21,774 nucleotides of DNA, from contig CABUUB010000027.1 of NCBI GenBank assembly GCA_902494625.1, positions 1 through 21,774 of the forward strand, written 5' to 3'. Made by a program: the position numbers and the translations under genes. Positions 1 through 7,808 of the stretch are shown here, piece after piece. The notes beneath the pieces were generated by a model. That model did no database searches. It was given only the letters and a program-made list of their open reading frames with translations, and was not told the origin of the DNA. Positions within the stretch are counted from its first letter, which is position 1, and every line of letters begins with the position of its first letter. This stretch comes from an uncultured Collinsella sp. (lineage in GTDB: Bacteria > Actinomycetota > Coriobacteriia > Coriobacteriales > Coriobacteriaceae).

Positions 1-414
1 AAGCTCTCCTCCCCTGCCGAGCCGCTCGACCAGCTGGCGCAGCGCTTTGACTACGTCCTGGCCGAGGCGGACGGCAGCAAGCGGCTCCCGCTCAAGGCCC
101 ACGCCCCGTGGGAGCCGGTCGTTCCCGCCGGCACGGCCAACGTCATCTGGCTCGTCGGCGCCTCGGGGCTCGGCAAGCCCATCAACGAAGCCGTCCACCG
201 CCCCGAGCTCTTTTGCGAGCGTTGCGGCTGCGAGCTCACCGACATCGCCACGCCCGAGCGCGTCGCCCAGGTGCTCAATGCCGAGATGCAGGCGCTGGGA
301 CTCAGCACCGCACGCGTCATGCTCAACCAAGTCGACACGCTCGGCGACCCCACAATGGCCGACCGCTTCGAGGCGGCCCTCGACCACCCCCTCGTCGCCA
401 CCAGCCTCAAATAG
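1..414 (+). CDS. yqeC: Selenium-dependent molybdenum hydroxylase accessory protein YqeC, 3' part
   Basis: The reading frame is open from the first base and stops with TAG at 412-414, so only the last 137 residues are present; the start lies before the window. The segment EADGSKRLPLKAHAPWEPVVP matches the conserved core of the YqeC family (EADGS followed by KxPxxxEPxxP), and the tail carries VMLNQVDTLGD, a Walker-like NQVD nucleotide-binding stretch. YqeC proteins occur with molybdenum hydroxylases thought to carry a labile selenium atom; the biochemical role is not settled. Its context fits: xdhD and mocA are in the same island. It is convergent with hyuA, with 119 bases between the two stop codons that hold a long inverted repeat. 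A partner yqeB may lie upstream, outside the window. Family assignment is strong; the function is known only by association. Confidence 0.87.
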   Translation, partial: KLSSPAEPLDQLAQRFDYVLAEADGSKRLPLKAHAPWEPVVPAGTANVIWLVGASGLGKPINEAVHRPELFCERCGCELTDIATPERVAQVLNAEMQALGLSTARVMLNQVDTLGDPTMADRFEAALDHPLVATSLK

Positions 415-439
415 CCGGCGCTGCCCCAGCAGACCTATA

Positions 440-506
440 AGTTGCGGTGGAATAGTTCCTGAAACGGCCCATTTGGCGGCTGAACAGGAACTATTCCACC
501 GCAACT
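440..506. repeat. 22-bp perfect inverted repeat between convergent genes
   Basis: Arm 440-461 is the exact reverse complement of arm 485-506 (22 bp, no mismatch), separated by a 23-base loop. As RNA it would form a very stable hairpin from either strand, just downstream of yqeC (26 bases after its stop) and of hyuA (28 bases after its stop). It lacks the T-run of a classical intrinsic terminator on either side. It may be a bidirectional 3'-end structure or a copy of a dispersed palindromic repeat; no second copy was noticed in this window. Confidence 0.75.
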
Positions 507-533
507 GCGGAGGGGAATCCGGTGATCTTCCTG

Positions 534-1901
534 CTAGCGGGGCACGTAGCGACCGGGCTGGGCTCCGGTGGGCTCGCCGTCGCACGCCACCAGCACGCCG
601 TTGACGTAGACGGCCTTGGCGCGGCCATGTGCCTCAAAACCCTCGAGCGGCGTGTAGTCCACGGCCTGATGCTGCGTCGCCGCGCTAATGGTCCAGCGCG
701 CCTTTGGATCCCACACGCACACGTCGGCATCGGCACCCTCGGCAAGACAGCCCTTGCGCGGATACATGCCAAAGACGCGCGCCGGGTTCTCACTCATCAA
801 GCGGCACAAATCCTCGGGACCCAGCTGTCCCTCAAAGCTCGTAGCGATCGCGACGGGGCGATGCTCCACACCGGGCCCGCCGTTGGGAATCGCGCGGAAA
901 TCGTCGCGCCCGCGGTCCTTTTGCCCGTGCAGGTTAAAGCTGCAGTGGTCGGTTGCAATCGTATCGATCTCGCCGGCCACAAGCGCCTCGCGCAACGCGG
1001 CACGGTCACCGGCATGGCGCAGCGGCGGACTCATCACATACTTGGCGCCGGCAAAGCCGTCCTCTCCCTGCTCCAGATAGCAGGTATCATCGAGCATCAG
1101 ATACTGAGGGCATGTCTCGACATAGATGTTCTTCTGCCCGCGCGCTTTGGCAGCACGAATAGCCTCGAGCCCCAGCTTGGTCGAAAGGTGCACCACGTTG
1201 ACCGGAGCGTCCCCGGCCAGGTGCGCCAGATACAGTAGGCGGCTCACGGCCTCGGCCTCACACACGTCCGGACGGCTGAGCGCATGCCCCTCGGGCCCAT
1301 GAATCCCCTGCTCGTACACGCGCTTCTGCAGCTCGTTCACGAGCGTGCCGTTCTCGCAATGCACGCACAGGATACCGCCCACGCGCTTGAGCTCCTCCAG
1401 TACCTCGAGCGTCTCGGCATCGTCCAAGCGCAGGTGGTCATAGGCAAAGTAGGTCTTGAACGACGATACGCCCGCCTCGCGCATGGCCGAAAGGTCGGCG
1501 CGGTTGCGCTCATTCCACTCGGCGAGTGCCATATGAAAAGCGTAGTTGGCCGTGCAGGTTCCGTCGGCGCGGCGATGCCACTCGGCCAAGGCATCGGGCA
1601 TGGTCACGCCGCGATCGGCCGTCGCGTAGTCCACAATGGTCGTCGTGCCGCCGCAGGCAGCCGCGCGCGTGCCGGTCTCAAAGCTATCGGCCGTCCAATC
1701 CATGCCGGTCCAGCACTGCATGTGCGTGTGGCCGTCGATAAAGCCGGGGAACACCCAGCAGTCCGTGGCGTCCTGGACGGTATCGCCCTCGGCCGGCTCA
1801 ATCGCCGCGGCGATCCGCACGATCTTATCGCCATCCATGGCAAGATCGGCGCGGCGAAGCCCCTGGGGCGTCACGAGCGCGCCGTTTTTGATGATGATCA
1901 T
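534..1901 (-). CDS. hyuA: Dihydropyrimidinase / D-hydantoinase family amidohydrolase HyuA
   Basis: 455-residue cyclic amidohydrolase, close to the 461 residues of E. coli HyuA. The binuclear metal site is complete: GHTH gives His58 and His60, SSFKTYFAYD gives the carbamylated lysine Lys149, VHCENG gives His181, VHLSTK gives His238, and ATDH gives Asp318. Such enzymes open hydantoin or dihydropyrimidine rings to N-carbamoyl acids. Here it probably opens a ring left after partial purine degradation; the natural substrate is not proven. The ATG at 1901 follows AAGGAG, which overlaps the TAA of mocA; only 9 bases separate the genes, so they are co-transcribed and probably translationally coupled. 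It is the last gene of the left arm. No truncation or frameshift is seen. Confidence 0.9.
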   Translation of the reverse strand: MIIIKNGALVTPQGLRRADLAMDGDKIVRIAAAIEPAEGDTVQDATDCWVFPGFIDGHTHMQCWTGMDWTADSFETGTRAAACGGTTTIVDYATADRGVTMPDALAEWHRRADGTCTANYAFHMALAEWNERNRADLSAMREAGVSSFKTYFAYDHLRLDDAETLEVLEELKRVGGILCVHCENGTLVNELQKRVYEQGIHGPEGHALSRPDVCEAEAVSRLLYLAHLAGDAPVNVVHLSTKLGLEAIRAAKARGQKNIYVETCPQYLMLDDTCYLEQGEDGFAGAKYVMSPPLRHAGDRAALREALVAGEIDTIATDHCSFNLHGQKDRGRDDFRAIPNGGPGVEHRPVAIATSFEGQLGPEDLCRLMSENPARVFGMYPRKGCLAEGADADVCVWDPKARWTISAATQHQAVDYTPLEGFEAHGRAKAVYVNGVLVACDGEPTGAQPGRYVPR

Positions 1902-1910
1902 AATTGCTCC

Positions 1911-2525
1911 TTATTGATTGATGCAGTTGGCCACGCGATCAAAATACGAGCAGGCGGCGATATGCTCCGTTATGCGTTGCTGTCCCTTGGCGGTATCGAC
2001 GTCCCACAGCTCGTAGGCACGCGCCTCGACCAGCACCACGTCGGTACGGTCCTTGAGGATCGAACCGCCGCCGTCCTTGCCCTCAAGACACATAAGTGCA
2101 TCGAACAGTTCCGCCGGAAAGAGCACCGGGCTCGAAGGCTCACCGTTGCACGCAAGACGCACCGGATGTTTGCGGCCACACTCGTCAAACGCACGAACCA
2201 TAGCCTCAAAAGAACCCGAACTCACGAGCGGCTGGTCGCCCGGCAAAAAGAGGCAACCTTTCCAGTTGCGTTCGACTCCCCATGAAAGGCCCGCACGGAC
2301 GCTTTCGCTGCGCAGCTCGCCATCATGCAGCACGCACGGGCAATGCTTGTCCTCGCAAATCTGAGCGACCTCGGGCCAACGCGTCGAAACCACGACGTCA
2401 AAGCCCCGGGGAACCGAATCGATGGTCCGGGCAATCAGCGGCTCGCCATAGATATCGGCAAGCATCTTGTTAGAGCCAAACCGCTTGCCCTCGCCCGAAG
2501 CCATAATGACGCATCCAAGTTTCAT
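1911..2525 (-). CDS. mocA: Molybdenum cofactor cytidylyltransferase-like NTP transferase (MocA family)
   Basis: 204-residue MobA-like nucleotidyltransferase. The N-terminal nucleotide-binding loop reads IMASGEGKRFGSNKML (residues 7-22), the family pattern G-x-G-x-R-x-G-x-x-K, and a later GDQPLV matches the metal-binding GDxPxV. MocA adds CMP to molybdopterin to make the dinucleotide cofactor used by xanthine dehydrogenase-type enzymes, which fits xdhD in the same island. The open frame extends 18 codons further up to 2579, but the ATG at 2525 follows an AGGGGGG ribosome site and starts directly with the conserved fold, so it is chosen. It begins just after the terminator at 2613-2652, so it may have its own promoter in the 87 bases between; none is convincing. 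hyuA follows 9 bases downstream. The fold is certain; the nucleotide used (CTP rather than GTP) is inferred from context. Confidence 0.83.
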   Translation of the reverse strand: MKLGCVIMASGEGKRFGSNKMLADIYGEPLIARTIDSVPRGFDVVVSTRWPEVAQICEDKHCPCVLHDGELRSESVRAGLSWGVERNWKGCLFLPGDQPLVSSGSFEAMVRAFDECGRKHPVRLACNGEPSSPVLFPAELFDALMCLEGKDGGGSILKDRTDVVLVEARAYELWDVDTAKGQQRITEHIAACSYFDRVANCINQ

Positions 2526-2612
2526 GGTGATACCCCCCCTGAAACCATCGTACCCATAACTCGCGCCGCGGGCATCCACATCGAAAGCGCTTATCCCGCA
2601 CGCCCACGATGC

Positions 2613-2652
2613 AAAAAGGGGGCACCCCGCCGGTTGGCAGAGCGCCCCCTTT
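2613..2652 (-). terminator. Intrinsic terminator downstream of ygeW
   Basis: Stem AAAGGGGGC (2615-2623) pairs with GCCCCCTTT (2644-2652), 9 bp with no mismatch and a 20-base loop. Read on the minus strand it ends in a run of five T. It lies 23 bases after the ygeW stop and separates ygeX-ygeY-ygeW from mocA-hyuA, so the latter pair depends on readthrough or on its own promoter. Confidence 0.8.
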
Positions 2653-2675
2653 ACATGGCTTACCTCAACCCGGCT

Positions 2676-3878
2676 TTAGGCCTGGAGCCAACGGGCGGTG
2701 TTGCGCTCGTCGAGGGCCTTGAGGGTAGCGGCGGGATCGGCAACCTTCTGCAGGAACATCATGGCTGCGATGGCGTACGGCTTGTAGCTGGCCTCCTTGT
2801 ACATGCCCACGCGGTGCATGTCGAAGACGTCGGCGTTAACCTCGCCGTGCTCGCAGGAGACACCGGAGATGTCGGCGGGCAGCGGGTGCATAAAGATGGT
2901 GTCCTGGCCGTTGGCAGTCTTCTCCATGAGTTCGGTCGTGGAGCACCAGTCCTGATGGGTGGCGTTCTGGGCGAGCAGCTCCTTCTCGAGCGCTGCGATG
3001 CCGGCGTCGTCGCCCTCGGCGTACAGGTTGGTGCGCTTCTCCATGGCGGCAAACGGAGCCCAGCTCTTGGGGATCACGATGTCGGCGCCCTCGAAGGCCT
3101 CGGCCATGGTGTTGACCTGCTTAAAGGTGGTGCCGGACTCGGCGGCATAGCCCTTGGCGCGCTCGACGACCTCGGGCATGAGGTCGTAGCCCTCGGGGTG
3201 AGCCAGGGTGACGTCCATGCCAAAACGGGGCAGCAGGCTGATCAGCGACTGCGGGCAGGACAGCGGCTTGCCGTAAGAGGGCGAATAGGCCCAGGTAACG
3301 GCAACCTTCTTGCCCTTGAGGTTCTCAAGGCCGCCAAACTCGTTGATGAGGTAGAGCATGTCGGCAGAAGACTGCGTGGGGTGGTCGGAATCGGATTGCA
3401 GGGAGATGAGCGTGGGACGGTGATCCAGAACGCCGTCCTCGTAAGCCTGCTGGACAGACTCGGAGACCTCGGCCATGTAGGCGTCGCCCTTGCCGATGTA
3501 CATGTCGTCGCGGATGCCGATGACGTCGGCCATGAAGGAGATCATGGTAGCGGTCTCGCGGACGGTCTCGCCGTGAGCGATCTGGGACTTCTTCTCGTCC
3601 AGGTCCTGCAGCTCAAGGCCGAGCAGGTTGGCGGCCTTAGAGAAGGAGAAACGCGTACGGGTGGAGTTGTCGCGGAACAGGGAGACGGCAAGACCGGAGT
3701 CGAAAATCTTGGACGAAACGTTGTTCTCGCGCAGGGCGCGCAGGGCGTCGGCGACGATGTAGAGCGCCTTGAGCTCATCGGTGGTCTTGTCCCAGGTGTG
3801 CAGGAAGTCGCTGCCGTACATACCCTTAAAATCGAGGCCGTTCAGCTGCTCGACGAGCTCGGTAAACTTGGCGTCCAT
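2676..3878 (-). CDS. ygeW: Knotted carbamoyltransferase YgeW
   Basis: 400-residue member of the aspartate/ornithine carbamoyltransferase superfamily. The carbamoyl-phosphate loop SLFRDNSTRTRFS holds Ser72-Thr73-Arg74-Thr75-Arg76; HPTQ is at 166-169 and HPLPADISG near 331, replacing the HCLP of ornithine transcarbamylase. The F-x-D-N-STRTR version and the overall sequence match the YgeW subgroup, whose acceptor is neither ornithine nor aspartate and is not firmly established. In a catabolic island it most likely runs in the phosphorolytic direction, yielding carbamoyl phosphate and hence ATP through a carbamate kinase not seen here. The ATG at 3878 follows AAAGGA. It lies 201 bases downstream of ygeY; that gap contains a GC-rich hairpin but no clear terminator. 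Family call is secure, direction and substrate are inference. Confidence 0.9.
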   Translation of the reverse strand: MDAKFTELVEQLNGLDFKGMYGSDFLHTWDKTTDELKALYIVADALRALRENNVSSKIFDSGLAVSLFRDNSTRTRFSFSKAANLLGLELQDLDEKKSQIAHGETVRETATMISFMADVIGIRDDMYIGKGDAYMAEVSESVQQAYEDGVLDHRPTLISLQSDSDHPTQSSADMLYLINEFGGLENLKGKKVAVTWAYSPSYGKPLSCPQSLISLLPRFGMDVTLAHPEGYDLMPEVVERAKGYAAESGTTFKQVNTMAEAFEGADIVIPKSWAPFAAMEKRTNLYAEGDDAGIAALEKELLAQNATHQDWCSTTELMEKTANGQDTIFMHPLPADISGVSCEHGEVNADVFDMHRVGMYKEASYKPYAIAAMMFLQKVADPAATLKALDERNTARWLQA

Positions 3879-4079
3879 GGAAATGTCCTTTCAAAAGATG
3901 AAACGATCGCAATGAGTAGACGTGCTCCGGCATGCGCGTGTGGCTAGAACATGCAGAGCACTATGACGAGGACCCGCCACCGTTGAGGAAGCATGGGAGA
4001 TAACGACCGCGGGCCCCGAGTCAACAGGGGGTGCCGTGGACACGAACGGTCCCCGGCTCAACAAAATCGAGGAATGGGA

Positions 4080-5465
4080 CTAATCGATCTTGTTATTGGT
4101 CAGACCGGCGCGGAACACGGTGGCGTCGCCATCGGCCTGGCTCGGATCGTAGAGGTTCAGGGCAGCCACGTACATAGCGGCAGCAGTGACCAGGTCGTCC
4201 TTGTAGGTGACCTCGTTGGGAGCGTGAGCCTGAGACTCGGCACCCGGGCCAAAGCCCACGCAGGGGATGCCGTAGCGGCCCTGGATGGAGACGCAGTTCG
4301 TGGAGAAGGTCCACTTGTCGCACAGCGGGCGACCGGTGCGCTTGTCCATGCTGGGCTCGCAGCCGATGCGCTCGTCACCAAACATGGCCTTGTGGGCGTC
4401 GACGAGGGCCTTGACGTGCGGAGCGGTCTCCTTGTTGATCCACGTGGGGAAGTAAGCCTCGGTCTCGTAGACCTCGCCGGTCCAGGACGGACGGTCGTAC
4501 ATGTACATGGAGACCTTCACGTCGTCGCCGTACTTCTTGGCGGCCGGCAGGTTGCGGATCTCGTCCAGGCAGGACTCCCAGGTCTCACCGGCGGTCATGC
4601 GACGGTCGATGGAGATGGCGCAGGAGTCAGCCACGGCGCAGCGGCTGGGGCTGGTGTAGAAGATCTGGCTGACGGTGCAGGTGCCGCGACCCAGGAAGCG
4701 GGCGTCCTCGAAGTGCTCGGGGTTGTACTTGGGGTCGAGCATCTTGACGAGACCCTTGATGTCGGTCGACTCGTCGCAGCCGTTGTTGTTGAGGGCGCGG
4801 ACGTCGGCGATGATGTCGGCCATCTTGTAGATGGCGTTGTCGCCGCGGTCGGGAGCGGAGCCGTGGCAGGAGGTGCCATGAACGTCGACGCGGATCTCCA
4901 TGCGGCCGCGGTGACCGCGATAGATGCCGCCGTCGGTGGGCTCGGTGGAAATGACGAACTCGGGCTTAATGCCGTCCTTGTTGTAGATGTACTGCCAGCA
5001 CATGCCGTCGCAGTCCTCTTCCTGGACGGTGCCGACGACCATGATCTTGTAGCCCTCGGGGATGAGGCCCATGTCCTTCATCATCTTGGCAGCGTAGGTA
5101 GCGGAAGCCATGCCGCCCTCCTGGTCGGAGCCGCCGCGGCCGTAGATGATCTCGTCGGTCTCGTAGCCCTCGTAGGGATCGGCATCCCAGTTCTCGATGT
5201 TGCCGATGCCGACGGTGTCGATGTGGGAGTCGATGGCGATGATCTTGTCGCCCTCGCCCATAAAGCCCATAACGTTGCCAAGGCCGTCGACCTTGACCTC
5301 GTCATAGCCAAGGCTCTCCATCTCGGCCTTGATGCAGGCAACAACCTCACCCTCCTCGCAGGACTCAGAGGGATGGGAGATCATAGCGCGCAGGAAGCGA
5401 GTCATATCAGCACGATGAGACTCAGCAGCAGCCTTGATAGCGTCGAAATCGAGTTCTTTAGCCAT
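4080..5465 (-). CDS. ygeY: M20-family metallohydrolase YgeY
   Basis: 461-residue M20 peptidase/deacylase (ArgE/DapE/carboxypeptidase G2 type). Metal-site pieces are visible: DSHIDTVG (His81, Asp83), GRGGSDQEGG (Asp114), the general-base pair in VQEED (Glu149/Glu150), STEPTDGG (Glu175) and a C-terminal SQAHAPNE. The lid-domain segment GTSCHGSAP is typical of the dimerisation domain. It is longer than E. coli YgeY (403 residues), mostly in the middle and C-terminal part. YgeY is the constant partner of ygeW and ygeX and probably removes a carbamoyl, ureido or acyl group to release 2,3-diaminopropionate; this is inferred from the neighbourhood. The ATG at 5465 follows GAAAGG. ygeX ends 74 bases upstream, so the two are likely one transcript. 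Confidence 0.88.
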   Translation of the reverse strand: MAKELDFDAIKAAAESHRADMTRFLRAMISHPSESCEEGEVVACIKAEMESLGYDEVKVDGLGNVMGFMGEGDKIIAIDSHIDTVGIGNIENWDADPYEGYETDEIIYGRGGSDQEGGMASATYAAKMMKDMGLIPEGYKIMVVGTVQEEDCDGMCWQYIYNKDGIKPEFVISTEPTDGGIYRGHRGRMEIRVDVHGTSCHGSAPDRGDNAIYKMADIIADVRALNNNGCDESTDIKGLVKMLDPKYNPEHFEDARFLGRGTCTVSQIFYTSPSRCAVADSCAISIDRRMTAGETWESCLDEIRNLPAAKKYGDDVKVSMYMYDRPSWTGEVYETEAYFPTWINKETAPHVKALVDAHKAMFGDERIGCEPSMDKRTGRPLCDKWTFSTNCVSIQGRYGIPCVGFGPGAESQAHAPNEVTYKDDLVTAAAMYVAALNLYDPSQADGDATVFRAGLTNNKID

Positions 5466-5539
5466 TGTTCATAACCTTTCAAACGAAGGAATCTACCTGT
5501 GAGATGGCGGAGCGATACCTATTTACTCCGCCCCAACGA

Positions 5540-6754
5540 TTAGCAAGTGGGATATTCGCCTTCCCAAACAATGCGGCGATACTGGTCGGGGTCCGTGTCA
5601 CCTTCCGTGGAGAAGCAGAGCACGGAGCTCGTCTTGTCTAGGCCGATGAGTTCCTTGAGCTCGGCGTACTCGGGATCGAGCATGAGGGTCTCGACCAGGC
5701 CGGTGGTCACAGCGCCGGACTCGCCGGAGATGACGCGCGGGTCGCCCTTCTCGGGAGCGCCCAGGGTGCGCATGCCGCGAGCGGTGACCCAGTCGGGGCA
5801 GGACACGAAGGCGGTGGTGTGGTTGCGCAGGATATCCCAGCCCAGGATGTTGGGTTCGCCGCAGCACAGACCGGCCATGATGGAGGGCATGTCGCCGTCC
5901 ACGATGCGCGGATCGCCGTCGCCGGCGGCAGCGCCCTTGTACAGGCAGGCGGCAGGCGCGCACTCAACCACGATGAAGGTGGGCGGGTTATCGGGATACA
6001 GGTTGGTAAAGTAGCCCACCACGGCGCCGGCGAGCGAGCCTACGCCAGCCTGGACAAACACGTGCGTCGGGCGGTTGATGGCCATCTCGCGCAGCTGCTC
6101 GGCAGCCTCGGAAGCCATGGTGCCGTAACCCTCCATGATCCAGGACGGGATCTTCTCGTAGCCCTCCCAGGCGGTGTCCTGAACGATGACGCCGCGCTCA
6201 CAGGCGTCGGCCTCGGCGGCGGCCATGCGCACGCACTCGTCGTAGTTGACCTCTTCGATGGTCACCGTGGCGCCCTCGGCGGCGATGTTATCGAAGCGGG
6301 GCTTGGTGGAACCCTTGGGCATGTGCACGACGGCCTTCTGGCCCAGCTTGTTGGCAGCCCATGCCACGCCGCGGCCATGGTTGCCGTCGGTGGCGGTAAA
6401 GAAGGTAGCCTGGCCAAAGTCCTCGGCCAGCTGATCGGAGGTCAGGTAATCGAAGGTGCAGTCGGCAACGTCCTTGCCGGTCTCGTCGGCAATGTAGTTG
6501 GCCATGGCAAACGAGCCGCCCAGAACCTTAAAGGCGTTGAGGCCAAAGCGATAGCTCTCGTCCTTAACGCACAGGTTGGACAGACCCAGGCGCGCAGCCT
6601 GACCGTCCAGGCGGGCAAGCGGGGTGACGGTATATTGAGGGAACGACTGGTGGAAGGCACGGGCCTTCTTCACGTGGTCGAGACTCATGATTCCCAAGTG
6701 CTTGTCATCGCTCTTGGGCATCGCGTTGCCCGCCCACTGGATCTTATCGGCCAT
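5540..6754 (-). CDS. ygeX: Diaminopropionate ammonia-lyase (PLP enzyme)
   Basis: 404 residues against 398 in E. coli YgeX/DpaL. It is a fold-type II PLP enzyme: the Schiff-base lysine is Lys76 in RFGLNAFKVLGG and the substrate/phosphate loop reads TATDGNHGRGVAW (120-132), both characteristic of this lyase rather than of threonine deaminase. A glycine-rich PLP phosphate loop occurs at QAGVGSLAGAV. It converts 2,3-diaminopropionate to 2-aminoacrylate and then pyruvate plus two ammonia, in the cytoplasm, and is the carbon-yielding last step of the proposed pathway. The ATG at 6754 follows AAGGAG. It is first in the left arm and divergent from a YheO-PAS regulator, whose likely operators lie in the 277-base gap. 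Confidence 0.95.
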   Translation of the reverse strand: MADKIQWAGNAMPKSDDKHLGIMSLDHVKKARAFHQSFPQYTVTPLARLDGQAARLGLSNLCVKDESYRFGLNAFKVLGGSFAMANYIADETGKDVADCTFDYLTSDQLAEDFGQATFFTATDGNHGRGVAWAANKLGQKAVVHMPKGSTKPRFDNIAAEGATVTIEEVNYDECVRMAAAEADACERGVIVQDTAWEGYEKIPSWIMEGYGTMASEAAEQLREMAINRPTHVFVQAGVGSLAGAVVGYFTNLYPDNPPTFIVVECAPAACLYKGAAAGDGDPRIVDGDMPSIMAGLCCGEPNILGWDILRNHTTAFVSCPDWVTARGMRTLGAPEKGDPRVISGESGAVTTGLVETLMLDPEYAELKELIGLDKTSSVLCFSTEGDTDPDQYRRIVWEGEYPTC

Positions 6755-6846
6755 ACGGTGAACTCCTTAAGTCCTCTCTTGCCGGCCCCCGCATACGCGT
6801 TTCAGCCCGATCCCATTCACACGACTGAACTTTTATGTGGATGCCA

Positions 6847-6912
6847 AACAAAAAGTTTGTTAGTAATGTTCTATCACACTTTTTGATTGGTATACCTAAC
6901 GAATTGTTTGTT
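6847..6912. promoter_or_regulatory. Twin 15-bp operator candidates between ygeX and the regulator
   Basis: Two same-orientation sites match at 12 of 15 positions: AACAAAAAGTTTGTT (6847-6861) and AACGAATTGTTTGTT (6898-6912). The first is also a perfect AACAAA-3-TTTGTT palindrome. They are 51 bp apart, about five helical turns, and the 8-bp palindrome GGTATACC (6889-6896) sits between them. This AT-rich island is in the divergent region of ygeX and the YheO-PAS gene, so binding by that regulator is a reasonable guess. No clear sigma-70 promoter faces ygeX, which would suit an activator. A weak + strand candidate is TTGTTT (6969-6974), 16-bp spacer, TATGGC (6991-6996). Confidence 0.5.
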
Positions 6913-7031
6913 GCCGTAATCGGTACTTTTTCGCCCCCGAACGGTCATGAATTGCCTTGTTGATGGATTTGTTTGCGGTCAAGTGTGGTTTATGGCACAG
7001 TGAGCCCAAACTAATTTTTAGGAAGGCACCC

Positions 7032-7685
7032 ATGACCCCGTCACAGATTGAGTTTTATAAGCGCCTTGCACACGGCCTGGCGCTCCAATTTGGCCCCAAC
7101 TGCGAAGTCGTCGTCCACGATCTGGAGACCGAGGACGTGGACCACTCCATCGTAGTGATCGAAAACGGCCACGTCAGCGGGCGCAAACTGGGTGACGGCC
7201 CCAGCCATATCGTGTTTGAGTCCATGCACGAGGGCGCCACCGATGTACACGACCGCGAGCCGTACCTCACTAAAACCACCGATGGCAAGCTGCTCAAATC
7301 GTCAACGATCTTTATCCGCAACGACGAGGGCAAGCCCGTCGGCATTCTGGGCATCAACTTTGACATTACGCTCATGAAGGCTTTTGAGCGTTCGCTCGAC
7401 GCCTTTACCGGCACCGGCGGCACGGGCTACACCGAGCCCGAGCCCATTACCAAGAACATCGGCGACCTGCTCGAGGACCTGCTGCACGAGTGCGAGCAGG
7501 TTGTGGGCAAGCCCGCGGCGCTCATGACCAAAGACGAGCGCATTCGTGCCATTGGCTACCTCGACCGTCGCGGCGCCTTCCTCATTTCCAAGTCGAGCGA
7601 GCGCGCCTGCGAATTCTTTGGCATCTCAAAGTACAGCTTCTATAGCTACCTCAATGAGGCCAAGGCGGCGGCCGGCGACAAGTAG
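7032..7685 (+). CDS. YheO-type PAS-like domain transcriptional regulator (first copy)
   Basis: 217 residues in two parts. The N-terminal 1-120 is the YheO-like PAS domain (CEVVVHDLE near 24-32, NGHVSGRKLGD near 45-55, STIFIRNDEGKPVGILGINFD near 91-111). The C-terminal 160-215 is a helix-turn-helix of the DauR type (TKDERIRAIGYLDRRGAFLI, then a recognition region FFGISKYSFYSYLNEA). DauR-like proteins control amino-acid catabolic genes, and this gene is divergent from ygeX, making it the likely local sensor. The open frame begins at 6957, but the ATG at 7032 follows AGGAAGG and begins the conserved domain. A paralogue of nearly equal length lies at 19153-19809. After its stop there is an imperfect hairpin (ACTCGC 7688-7693 with GCGAGT 7719-7724) without a T-run. 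Confidence 0.87.
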   Translation: MTPSQIEFYKRLAHGLALQFGPNCEVVVHDLETEDVDHSIVVIENGHVSGRKLGDGPSHIVFESMHEGATDVHDREPYLTKTTDGKLLKSSTIFIRNDEGKPVGILGINFDITLMKAFERSLDAFTGTGGTGYTEPEPITKNIGDLLEDLLHECEQVVGKPAALMTKDERIRAIGYLDRRGAFLISKSSERACEFFGISKYSFYSYLNEAKAAAGDK

Positions 7686-7768
7686 GCACTCGCCTGGATT
7701 GCCCCTCCCCTTTTGGGCGCGAGTTCTGGAAAGCACGAATCCAAGACCGAGCAGCTTGGGAAGTTCCA

Positions 7769-7774
7769 TATAAT
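7769..7774 (+). promoter_or_regulatory. Perfect -10 hexamer before the hypothetical gene
   Basis: TATAAT lies 35 bases before the ATG at 7809. The expected -35 position (7746-7751, ACCGAG) is poor, so the promoter call is tentative. It suggests that the hypothetical gene can be transcribed independently of the regulator upstream. Confidence 0.35.
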
Positions 7775-7808
7775 CGATGTCATTGGTATTTCGAAAGGAT
7801 GGAACAGA

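Noticed and set aside
2526..2579. Longer N-terminus for mocA
   Set aside because: The extra 18 codons precede the conserved nucleotide-binding strand, and an AGGGGGG ribosome site lies right before the ATG at 2525.
3879..4079. Internal promoter or terminator between ygeY and ygeW
   Set aside because: A TTGACT hexamer has no acceptable -10 at the right distance and the GC-rich hairpin lacks a T-run; nothing firm can be called.
3993..5474. 493-codon + strand ORF opposite ygeY and similar ORFs opposite ygeX and ygeW
   Set aside because: Antisense shadows of genuine enzymes; repetitive Val-Gly-Asp-His composition and no recognisable fold.
7688..7724. Terminator after the first regulator
   Set aside because: ACTCGC/GCGAGT can pair, with GCCC/GGGC inside, but the stem is broken by a bulge and no T-run follows.
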